Positions 31,768 through 41,185 of a DNA stretch of 64,000 bases are shown piece after piece. Each line of letters opens with the position of its first letter. Within the stretch, counting starts at the first letter, position 1. The position numbers and the translations under genes are program-made. The notes beneath the pieces are model-generated. The model saw nothing but the letters and a program-made list of their open reading frames with translations. It had not been told where the DNA came from and did not search any database. The stretch is from Neurospora tetrasperma FGSC 2508 (taxonomy: Eukaryota > Ascomycota > Sordariomycetes > Sordariales > Sordariaceae), in contig NW_009799100.1 of assembly GCF_000213175.1 (NCBI RefSeq), positions 62,001 to 126,000 on the forward strand, written 5' to 3'.

Positions 31768-33229
31768 CACGGTACTACCTTGCCGCAATGATGAGCGGGG
31801 ACATTTTGGATCAATTTTTCCTGTGTCTTGTTTTTGATTCGCGTTGGTCTAGTGTGGGAGAACTACATGTTACCATGTTGTGCTGCCAGGTATGTTTTGC
31901 TCTTGCGCCCTTCTGAACTGCTATTTTATTTTGTCTTGCACGTTTCCTCGTGTGGTTTTCAATTTTTTTTCTTCTTTCCCTGTTGAAATTCCCTGCGGCA
32001 AAGGTACCGTATGGTGGGGAGGGGAAGAAAAAAAAGACGTTGCTGGGGAAACCTCCTCCTATCTCCGTCTTCACGCCTGACCGAATGCCTCAGATTCGGA
32101 TCTAGGGGCGTCTTTGTCGGACATCCGTGGCATGCATTAACAATTCCTGCATTACATTTCGATCCAAACACGTTCCCAAAGCCATATATATAACGGTGTC
32201 TTCTTTCACCACTTCCATTCTTTTCTTTTCTTTTCTTTTCTTCTCTTCAACCAATTCAGGCATTCTCACCTCCATTGTACCAATACACGTGGTACTGCAT
32301 GCTCAGAGAACCTCGACACAGGTCCTAGGAATGTCAAACGCCATTTGTTTCTAGGTATGTTTCGTCGTTGCATTCCTTCTTCTCACTTCTCGAAAAAAAG
32401 AGACGAGCGGGAACATCCGAAGTCCGCGTGCCTCGGCCCACCGACATCCATGATTGACACTCCCGTTCGGCTCCCCGCACCCGGCCTGTCTGTTTTAGTG
32501 TCAAGCACAAATTGCTCCCTCGGGACCCGAGACTGTCCGATCAGGGGCCATTACTCAGCGGGACATTTTCCAAAAGAGGATCAACTTGCGAATGAGAGTT
32601 TCGACTGTTGAACGCTTTGACAGCATGCATTATCCGAACCTAAAATGGAGGCGCCAAAACGTGGGAAATGGCCATGTAGCACGGGATCCATTCAGGGAAC
32701 CAGGATCAAGCTGTGCTTGGCGGGCTGGAGCGGGAGGTAAACACCACATCTGGTCCTAAGGCCGCCAAAAGTGTTGGACGATAGCCCCGGCCGGTCTTGC
32801 CGACGAGATCTTAGCGAACTTGGCTGTGTCTTAGCAGCTCCACAAAGGATGGCGGTCTCCCCCTGTTGAGTGGCATGAGGGCGGGCCATTTTTTGTTCCT
32901 GCTTCCCGAAAGCCTCAACGAAACCCACCTGACCACACCCTTTTCGTGCTTTTCGTTCCTGCTTCTTCTTCTTCTTCTTCTTCTTCTTCTTCTTCTTCTT
33001 CTTCTTCTTCTTTTTCTCCTCTCTTTCCCTTTTCTCATCGTCGAAGAGCTGTACACACGGACACGCCAAGACAGCCTCTATTCGGTCGATCGGGACAACA
33101 CGAGAGCCTCAACTCACTCAGTCACTCACTCACTCACTCGCTGCCTAGCTCCAGTCACTCACCGACACCAGCCCAGAAAGACCGTGCCCCGTTACCACAA
33201 ACAGCCAACCTCGTATCATTATCGCCAAA
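31768..33229. other. Intergenic region with a possible promoter and microsatellites
   Basis: It lies between the HET gene and the cutinase gene. At 32184-32192 a TATATATAA is followed by a (TTTTC)n pyrimidine tract (32218-32248), and then by small ORFs and a TCTAG/GTATGT splice-donor-like site at about 32354, which together resemble a fungal promoter and leader. I found no continuing coding exon, so no gene is called. Confidence 0.4.
32962..33012. repeat. (CTT)n microsatellite
   Basis: About 17 uninterrupted CTT units, some 220 bp upstream of the cutinase ATG, probably in its promoter or leader. Runs of this length vary between strains. A (CACT)n stretch follows at about 33113-33140. Confidence 0.85.
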
Positions 33230-34308
33230 ATGTGGACAATTGTTGCCCGCTTTGTTGAGGCCGCCGCCTCCGTCTCCCACTACGTCCGTGAGGAGCCCTG
33301 CGCGACCGGCCTTCACATGATCGTCGCCCGCGGCAGCACTGAAGATCCCGGTCTCGGGCGGATCGGCGTTGTCGCCCGGAACGTCTCCCTGCTCATTCCC
33401 GGATCGACCATTTCAGCCATCGACTATCCCGCCACTTTGGAAAACTACACCACCTCGGAGGAGAAGGGAGCCATGGGCTTTGAGAAGATGCTCATTGAGT
33501 ACCATGAGAAGTGCCCGGACACCAAGGTGGCCCTGCTGGGCTACTCCCAGGGCGCGCATGCCATGATGGACTCGGTCTGTGGCGGAATCCCTGGAGAGGG
33601 CTCGGATTATCAGGCTAGCAAGGGATACCTGGAGGTGTTCAACGAGTCGGGTATGTGTTTTTCGCCCACTTCACTTCCTCTCATCCATCATCTTTGGGGT
33701 CAACAACTGGGGACTTGCAAACCTTGTCCGAACATGACATGAAGCTGACATGAGACATTGAACAACAGTCGTTGCGGCCGTCGCCTACGGTGACCCAAGC
33801 CACACAGCGGGCGCTCCCTGGAACCTTGGCACCAGCACAAAGACTGGCGTAAGTCTCTCCCTTTGTTCCAGCTCCTCCATTTCCCTGATTCACTGTATTG
33901 ACACCGATACCCCAGATCTTCCCCCGCAACGACACCACCTCATGCCTGCCCTTCGCTTCGCACATCGCCTCTTGGTGCGACACGGGCGATATTTACTGCG
34001 ATTCTGGCTCGTCCCTCACCGTGCACGGCAGTTACTTTGCCAACTACACCATGGATAGTGTCAAGTGGATCGTTGAGAAGTACAAGACCTCGGGTGGTAG
34101 CTCGACCTCCACTGATTCTACTCCCTCGTCCACGTCGACTGGTGTTGCTGTCCCCACTGGATCTGGAACAGCCACTGGGGGTGCGGCTGCTAGCGCTTCT
34201 GCTTCGGGCAAGCCTGCTGAGGGTGCTGCGGTTAGCGTGAGGGGATCGGGTGTGATGGTTCTGGCTGGTGTTGTTGGTGCTGTCGGTATGGGTCTTGGTC
34301 TCTTCTAG
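33230..34308 (+). CDS. CE5 cutinase-like esterase with GPI-type tail
   Basis: Three exons, 33230..33650, 33769..33848 and 33916..34308, giving 297 residues; both introns have consensus ends (GTATGT...ACAG, GTAAGT...CCAG) and preserve frame. The cutinase fold is clear: CATGLHMIVARGSTEDPG, the nucleophile Ser in LLGYSQGAH, the oxyanion/core strand AVAYGDPSHT, the catalytic Asp in DTGDIYCDSG and the His in SLTVHGSYFANY. It should hydrolyse cutin-type or short-chain esters outside the cell. After the catalytic domain comes a Ser/Thr/Ala-rich stalk and a hydrophobic end (VMVLAGVVGAVGMGLGLF), typical of GPI anchoring. The N-terminus MWTIVARFVEAAASVSH is a poor signal peptide, so the true start may be in an upstream exon I could not find. 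It is tail-to-tail with the acetylxylan esterase. Confidence 0.85.
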
Positions 34309-34719
34309 AGCTGAGTGGATGAGTTCAGGTTGGGAGGGCGAATGGAAGTGATTGACCTACAAAAAATGGATTGGATACCTCTACGAGTAATGATCGGACG
34401 GGGGCACAGGATATATGCCTTTAATTTCTAGTAAAAATTCCAGTTCATGAACGCACTTATTACCTACCACTACCTCTAGAGGTAGAACTCATGTTGGATG
34501 CAAATCAAGTTTGGTTAGACAAAATACATAGGAGGTAGTCTTTCTTCAGGGCATGGACCCTGCATTACAGCATCGTGCTGTGCATCTCCCGTATTTGAGG
34601 GCCATGCATCAAGCATGCTGTCCAACACCAAAAGCCGTAAGCACGAGCCTCAGCCACATCATGTGCATGCCGTTATCTCTCAACACATGCATGTGCAGAA
34701 TCTGGAACCCAATCCCAAC
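34309..34719. other. Convergent spacer with a perfect palindrome
   Basis: Shared 3' region of the two CE5 genes. It includes TACCTCTA at 34376-34383 and the 16-bp perfect palindrome CTACCTCTAGAGGTAG at 34470-34485. Confidence 0.6.
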
Positions 34720-35490
34720 TCAAGCGGCATCCACCAACTTCTTCACAAACGCCAACGCCTGCTGTCCATACTTGTTGACATACTGCTGATGCGAGTTCGC
34801 ATCATTCCCATTGCAGCAATACGGATCAGTCGAGTCGCAATAGCTCTGGATAATCGACGGACTCGCAGGGGAGCACTGAAACCCGCTGGGGCGAGCCGCA
34901 AACTGTTACACGAGGGCATAGTCGTCAGCATCTTCACTGCTCTTCCATCTCACCTTACTTCCCCCTCCACATTGATTATATCGACTTACCCCCTTCGCCC
35001 TACACGTCCCAACATTATACGGCAACCCCACCACATTATGCGGATCCCCCATAAAGATCGCCGCCTTTACAGCCCTAAGCGCATTCCCCGTCAGTGTCGC
35101 CCCCGCCCCTCCACACAGCGCATTATCCATAATCTGTCCGCCCTGACTATACCCGACCAGCACGATCTTGGTATCCGGGCACCTGCTGTTCAAGTTCGTC
35201 ACGGCTCTCACCACCGCCGCGGTCCCCTGCGAGGCACTGTTGTCATAGGACACGCCCCCGCACGAGGATTGTCCGCCGCAGGCGGGGTACACGATGGCTT
35301 CCTTGGTAGAGCCGGGGTAGGCGGCGGCGATGCTGTTGACGAGGCCGGCTGAGGTGCCGTAGCCTGCCGGGGCGGTGGTCTCGCGGGCGCCGAAGATGTG
35401 GACCTTGGGACAGGATTGACGGTCTTGGAGAGGGCTGGCGGAGGCGAGGATGGGGATCTGGAGGAGGGCGAAGGTGGTGGTGAGTTTCAT
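34720..35490 (-). CDS. CE5 acetylxylan esterase, secreted
   Basis: Two exons, 34990..35490 and 34720..34902, giving 227 residues; the 87-nt intron (GTAAGT...AACAG) joins in phase 0 (CRAKG/FAARP). The signal peptide is MKLTTTFALLQIPILASASP, with a short DRQ-containing pro-segment. The catalytic Ser is in IVLVGYSQGGQ, and CPKVHIFGARETTAP, YPACGGQSSCGG and AIFMGDPHNVVGLPYN are typical of CE5 acetylxylan esterases. Exon 2 supplies the Asp in YCDSTDPYCC and the His in NSHQQYVNKYG. It removes acetyl groups from xylan, which helps xylanases and the GH43 type of enzyme at the start of the window. There is no cellulose-binding module. I recall a CE5 enzyme at N. crassa NCU09664; not checked. Confidence 0.92.
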
Positions 35491-37773
35491 GGTGAGAGGA
35501 GGGATGGTAAGTTGATGGGAATTGTGAGTCTGTGGCTTGTAGGGATGTGAATAGAAATTCCACCTGAAGGGAACTGGACCTGGACCGCTTTATATCCTGA
35601 ATGTTCATGACCTGAGTCAAGACGAGTGCCGGCATAAAGGAATATACAACGGGGAGATGGGAGTTTCGGCGGGAAATCTACCTCCATCAATTATTTCACG
35701 GCTAATACCTTTGGATTCAACGTGGCTTCGTGGTTTTGTTTCAAGTCCATGTCACTCGTCCGATTCATGGAAGATCTGCACTGGAAGTGGTGATTCCTTG
35801 CACGGAACAGCATCGAAGTGCCGAGATATTGATTGCTTTGTGGGGAAGGCACTTCCGTTGTGGCTAAATGCGCTTCCCCATGGGGCAGGGCGATCTTGCC
35901 ATTTATCCTAAATCTGGCATAACGTTCTTACGACTTGTTACTCCAGTCGCTCAATCACAGATGGAAACAATACTGAGCATGCAGGTCACAACCTTGCATG
36001 GACCGGAGGAGGCATGAGTTTATGGACTGAAGTTTGATGAGAAGTAGCGAAAAAGAGGATTGAATTTCTCATGTTCAAGTGGAAGGGAACAGCTGCTTCT
36101 ACAGTCACCTCGATCTCGGTTGAGGGCATGTACAACCCACACCAAGCGGTCGCAATCCCCGTGGCCCTTCCCTTGGCTATTGAAGAAACAAAGCAAGGAC
36201 CGAATTCTCGCCAAATCATATTCCAGGTTTTTTTTTCTTCTTTTCTTTTTTTCGTTTTTTTTTTCTTTTCTTTCTTTTCTTTTTTCCGTATGAGACACTC
36301 CACGCATCTCGATTTTCCTTGAAAAGCTCCTCCGTATGGTTCGATTTCAGATGTAAGGTAGGTATGCTTTGCACTTTAGGATTCTTGAGCCAGGACATAA
36401 CATAGGTACCTCTACCTTGGTCTTCTTCTTTTTGTTGACCTTGTTCGACGCGCTAACAGGCAATGACTGCGATGACCAGATTCGTAGCAGGCCTTGGAAC
36501 CACTAGGTCCGGTCTTCTCAGATTGATAGGTACCCTCTACCTCGAGTCATGATGATCCGGCCGTTGGTAACACAGACGGGGCGTTTGTGGCGCGGTAAAG
36601 TTCCTACCTCCTTTAGTCGGGGCTCGGCCGCTCGAGAGGCACTGCATTGAAAGACTCGGACTCGCAGACGAAAAGGCGCTCGCCCAACACGTGGCTGCTG
36701 GTTCTGGATGAACTGTAAGATCAGACTGAAGATTTCGAGAAGATTTAAGATGGGCTGGCGTGGACAGAGTAAGTGTTAGGGGGATATCAATCGTACAGGT
36801 AGCATGGGAGTGAGATGATAACTTCTTTCTAACATAATAGCAACAGTCTCTCGAAAGTCCATCCCTCGACTATTTTCCAAAAAATGCTCGAACATCTCGG
36901 TATCATGGATCAGGAGGCCGTCCCAACCGAAGCAGCCACATCCAGCCCTTCAACTATACCCATTTATCAGCCATGAGTATCTTCATGGACGGCGATCGTG
37001 ATAACCTATTATATGTTCGGAATTGCTCGATTCTGGTTTCGGTCAGAGGACCTTTGGAGCAGGTTCCCTACTAGTACAGAAATGTATCCGGAATGATGTG
37101 TCGGGAACCGAGTTGAGGAGATAATGCCAGATGGGGATGCCAATCGCTTTGCCTTTGCCCCTTTCCCTTTGTTGTTGGCTGAGTGGAAAGTGCATTGGTG
37201 GCCTGGCTTCTGGTCGGGTACCTTATTACGGCACTGGGTGTTTTTATTCTGGGTTTTTAATCCTTGGACTTACTCTTCTATTTCTCTCCTCGCCCCATTG
37301 AATCCCTTCCGCCGACCTGTGTGCCCTGCTGTGACGACTGGACGTGGCATGTTTGGCCGCCTCACCAGCACCATCTCGCTCGCACTAGAACTTCGGGGTT
37401 GTGCCTCCATGCATGCACCCCCCAAGCTCCAAGGTTCGGTTGCCGCAACATGCGCCCCAACCGTCCCCAAACCCAAAGAAATGAGCTTTGCGTTGCTGGA
37501 ACAACGGCAACAGCTGACTTCAAGGCACAGCCAGCAAAAGGCTGACCTTTGAAGAAGCAAAGTCTGCAACATCGTGCAGCTCCGGCAGTACAAGCAATCG
37601 GATTTTACGCTCGACCATCATGAACGAACAAAGTTGTAGGAGCTGGCAACGTCAACCGTTTCCCGTACTCCCTTTGAACTTCAACTCGAAAGCGCGGACA
37701 GCCGGCCGGGTCCGAGCAGCACTCGCCGTTCCTGCCTCTGCTGTCCCATTGTTGTTGCTTCGCGCTCCTTCTC
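35491..37773. other. Gene-poor region
   Basis: It contains a long T/C tract at 36228-36286, a TACCTCTA copy at 36407-36414 and other GGTACC/CTACC-rich pieces near 36530. Candidate ORFs such as 37124-37552 (+) have no domain or splice context. The last 200 bp may be the promoter of the small ORF at 37847. Confidence 0.45.
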
Positions 37774-37846
37774 GTAAGTCCCGCATCCTTTCCTCAATTT
37801 GAGCCCCTGCTGACTTCCTTTGCGACCAGAAACCGAAAGAATCATA

Positions 37847-38065
37847 ATGTCGTCCCCTACTGCGCCGCAGACCCCCGGCCCCAGTGCCCGTCGCGGCCGC
37901 CCGCCCGGCTCGCGTAATAACACTCCTTCTGTCGCTCGCATTCGCGAGCTGGAGGTCGCCGCCCGCGAGGGCCAGGCCGCGGCCACCCAAGCCCAAGAGG
38001 CGTACGTGAAAAGGCATTGCAGAAGTCATCCACTTTCAGCTCCAAGCCATGAGATCGAGGCATGA
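37847..38065 (+). CDS. Small protein with an AT-hook-like motif (uncertain model)
   Basis: The ATG is preceded by a good 5'-UTR intron, 37774..37829 (GTAAGT, CTGAC, ACCAG), which argues for a real transcript. The predicted product begins MSSPTAPQTPGPSARRGRPP, where RRGRPPGSRN resembles an AT hook (a minor-groove DNA-binding tripeptide GRP flanked by basic residues), followed by a short helix RIRELEVAAREGQAAATQAQ. After that the frame runs through a possible donor (GTACGT at about 38003) and ends at 38065 as 72 residues; a further exon is possible before the convergent gene ending at 38275 but could not be fixed. Codon choice in the first 50 codons is GC-rich, as in real genes here. Function unknown. 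Confidence 0.4.
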   Translation: MSSPTAPQTPGPSARRGRPPGSRNNTPSVARIRELEVAAREGQAAATQAQEAYVKRHCRSHPLSAPSHEIEA

Positions 38066-38274
38066 GACTGAGTGACTTTTACCATAACTGGGCGGAGGGA
38101 GCACCAACATGAACACCCATTATGAAAAACGTGCCGGCTTGGTTCCCTATCTTCGACGCCCAGCAGATTATCGCCATGGGATCACTGCACAAATTGAAGT
38201 TGAATTATTGTCATTTCCTTTCCAAGTAGGTAAAAACCCCGCGCACTAACACACACCGGACACTCGACTACGTG

Positions 38275-39259
38275 CTATGAAAGCAGGCGTTGCAACTCGA
38301 CCCACGTCTCCCTTTTCCTCGTCCGGCTGATGCAGTAAAGCCGCATTTCGCTACAAGTATCCAGGATTCTTCGAGCCAGCTCCTCCTTTACCTTGGTCAT
38401 GGTATGGTCTCTCATCGACGTGGCACTTGCTGCGATGTATACGTCGCCGATCAACACGGCTTTCACGTTCGTGTTGTCGTCTGATGGGAACCATCTCACA
38501 CCCATACTTTCCTCAAGACACTTGGCTGTGAGGATGTCCTGGTAAAGGGTAGGTGACCGAAGTTGTGAGACTTCTGGCTTGGGCGGCCACTGCGGAGTGG
38601 AAGTATGTGTTGTGTTGGCCACCAGGGACATTTGGGTGTCGGCCGGCTTGCCTTTGCCGTTGGGATCGCTTGCGTCTGTCCGGGCCCGCTTGGTGCCACG
38701 GGACGAGCTTGAACCCTTACCTGAGCCTCAAGCGGAAGCTTACAGGTGTCTTGCGGGGGGAGGATAAAGGCTGTGGGTTTGTCTCAGTAACTGCGGCCTC
38801 AGCCTGGTTGTAGTTCTGAGCTGTTTTGTGCGGGGATGGTGGTGTTGAGGTGCTGACGCTCTCCTCCAGTTGTCGCTTTCGTGATCGCGGGTTGCGATCC
38901 TCTTCCTCTTTCAATCTCTGCTCCAGGTAACGGGCCCACCGCTGGTCTGGGTTGGGACACAGCTCCTCGCAAAAAGCCCGGAGCGGCTCTGCAGGGCTTC
39001 CTTGGCCATATGGGAAGTACTTCTTCCATAGTGCCGTGGTGATGTGGCACTCCATGGCACCCTGGGAGATCGGACTTCTGACTTCTTCGTCCTCGTAGAG
39101 TGTTCTAAGAGCGACTTGTTGCGCCTCCTGGGTCGCTTCCAGGAACTTGCGAGGATTTTTGAACTCAGGCTCAACTCGGTAGAGTCCCTCCTTCACCGTG
39201 CCGTCGAGCATGTCAGCGACGCGCTTGAAAGCAGGTTTCTGGTTGTCTTGGTGATTCAT
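38275..39259 (-). CDS. Unrecognised protein, two-part gene
   Basis: The upstream part (39259 to about 38717) encodes 180 residues starting MNHQDNQKPAFKRVADMLDG, with a charged middle and a Ser/Pro-rich end. The downstream part, to 38275, is in another frame and has a nuclear-signal-like GTKRARTD, then SPTLYQDILTAKCLEESMG, DDNTNVKAVLIGDVYIAAS and a helical C-terminus. A donor CAG/GTAAGG stands exactly where part one ends, and an acceptor CAAG 52 nt on (around 38678) would restore frame, giving about 310 residues; a simple frameshift is the alternative. A 49-nt intron with perfect signals (GTAAGT, CTGAC, TTTCAG) lies in the 5' UTR at 39277..39325. I recognise no domain. It converges on the small AT-hook-like ORF. 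Confidence 0.5.
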
Positions 39260-39330
39260 CTTGGGGGTGGTTATATCTGAAATAGTGTCAGTTTCGGCAT
39301 GATATCTGGTGAACGATGTACTTACAATGG

Positions 39331-39360
39331 AGACCTGATGTTAAGACCTGATGTTAAGAC
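39331..39360. repeat. 13-bp tandem duplication
   Basis: AGACCTGATGTTA occurs twice in a row, followed by a partial third copy, just upstream of the 5'-UTR intron of the gene starting at 39259. Confidence 0.8.
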
Positions 39361-40191
39361 GTCTGAGAAGTGGGTATAAGCAAAGCTGGAGGCGTGGACT
39401 ATATTGCCAGAGGCTTTGCTGGGACAACGATGAACGCAGACAGTAGCTCGTGTGAAAATGAAGAAAAATTATTGGAAGGAAACAATTTATAGAGGGTTGC
39501 GGAAAATCTGAACCCCACTACTTCTGGTGCCTCCCAGACAAGTGAAGTGAATGTGGTCTCTTGTACAAATGGAGGAGACACCAGTTACTGGCCCCGCTGT
39601 TTAACGTGCCTGCTATAATGGGCCTGTCCGGTACATGTAGGATGCTCGGTCGGACGATGTTCAGCCAACTGCACTGTTCACTTCCTTCACTAGGTGCCTA
39701 CCTCTACCCATTCACGCCAGGCAGAACCTCATAGTTCCGGACGAAACAGTAACATGATACACCTGTAGGCTTCCATGATTCTTCTATTGCTAAGCGGGAA
39801 GTTAAGTGAGAATGGTGTAGTGCAGGGGCATGGGCAACTTGCTATTATCCACCCAGGTGAGATAAACGGCTGCTCTTATATAATACCTCTGGACTCAGGT
39901 ACAGTTTGACTCAATCCTCTATTCTATCAAATTCCTAGCAAACGTACCTCTAGGTAGAGGTACCTGTACATGTGACCTTACCTCTATGATTGTAGGGCGA
40001 AATAATCTGGCACACAACGCATCTCGTTTCACGCAAGGACACTTGGGGAAATAGAGGTAATGAAGTCACAGACATCTTAAAACGGCCATCGCACTACCTC
40101 TATCTCCAGTTAACAACCCACAAACACGGCCATAAACGTACAGTCATTCCCATTAATAAATCTAGGGACTCAGACCCCAGTCGCCTATCCC
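39361..40191. other. Intergenic region rich in TACCTCTA
   Basis: Apart from the motif cluster at 39945-40102 and a single copy at 39699-39706, nothing was recognised. It should hold the promoter of the gene starting at 39259 and the 3' UTR of the next one. Confidence 0.5.
39945..40102. repeat. Cluster of five TACCTCTA/TAGAGGTA copies
   Basis: Copies stand at 39945 (+), 39955 (-), 39979 (+), 40052 (-) and 40095 (+). The first two form an inverted repeat, TACCTCTA-GG-TAGAGGTA, able to fold as a hairpin. This is the densest group of a motif found about 20 times in the window, always outside coding exons. Confidence 0.75.
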
Positions 40192-41185
40192 TTAGGCCTT
40201 GCCAGTCTGAGCACCAGCAGCAGCACCCTCAATCAACGAAAGCAAACCATCAACCAAAGTCCTGCAAATGGTTCCGGGACCGCAACCCGCAGCGACACCA
40301 CCATCAGCCGCCCCGCCAGCCGCATCACCGGATCCCGCAGCCGGAGCGGCCGAGGCAGCCGGCGTTGCGACATCCTTGTTATCACCCGCCGGGGCGGCAG
40401 GCGTAGCAGCGGCGGTTCCATCGGGCACGAAAAGCGCATACTCGCCCACCAAATCCGGAACCTTGGTCGCCACCTCATTCTCATCCGCTTCAAACTCGGT
40501 CTCGCCCACACCATCGCCAATCACGAAACTGTTGGTCTCCTTGCAGAGCTTGCCCAGCTTTGCCTGGCTGATGTCGACGGTGGAGTTGGCGTTGCGGATG
40601 TAGTCGATTTTGGAGAGGGTGAGGCCCTTGGAGGCACCGCCGCCTATTTCGACCTTGTAGGAGACGGGTTCAAGGGCTTTGAAGCCCGGAGGAGCGGCGG
40701 CGGGGGTCTTGTTCTCTGTTACGCGGAGTTGGCGGGCTTCGGGGTTTTTGAACTCTACTTCGAAGGCGCCGACGGTCTGTGTTGTTGGTGGTTAGCTGGG
40801 TACCACTCACTGGGGTGTTGTGTGCAACTGTATGACATAGTTGCGGGTGAGTGAAGCGGGTTAGGTGACAAAAACTTACGCCGGCGGGGAATTGAGTGTC
40901 GGTTTTGACGTCACCACCTCCAAGAGTGATGACGGTGTTGAACTTGCCGGCTTGCTCGACTTCGTTCTCGTCCTCCTCTTCACCTTCTTTATCTCCGGTG
41001 CCGGCACCAACGGTAGCAGTGGCTTGAGCCGCGGTCGTGGTAGTGGCCGAGGCAACACCGGAAGCAGTTGCAGATGCCACGGCAGTGGAGGAAGCAGCAG
41101 CTTCCACGGCTTCCCTCTTGGGATGGGGGAGAGCCGCGACGGACAAGACCTGGAGGGCCAGGATGAGGCTAGCTTGGAACTTCAT
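40192..41185 (-). CDS. Secreted Ala-rich protein of unknown function
   Basis: Two exons, 40880..41185 and 40192..40776, giving 296 residues; the 103-nt intron (GTAAGT, CTAAC, CACAG) joins in phase 0 (FPAG/TVGAFEVEF). The signal peptide is MKFQASLILALQVLSVAALP, followed by a KR dibasic site (HPKREAVE) that Kex2 could cut. An Ala/Thr-rich stretch and an acidic patch (GDKEGEEEDENEVEQ) precede a globular part (KFNTVITLGGGDVKT, VEIGGGASKGLTLSKIDYI, TNSFVIGDG). The C-terminal third is an Ala/Pro/Gly linker ending CGPGTICRTLVDGLLSL. There is no GPI-type tail. I do not recognise a family; it looks like a wall or extracellular protein. Confidence 0.68.

Noticed and set aside
32962-33012. Poly-Lys or poly-Leu ORFs over the CTT microsatellite
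   Set aside because: They are simple translations of the repeat in different frames.
36020-36307. Lys-rich ORFs over the T/C tract
   Set aside because: Low-complexity translation with no flanking coding sequence.
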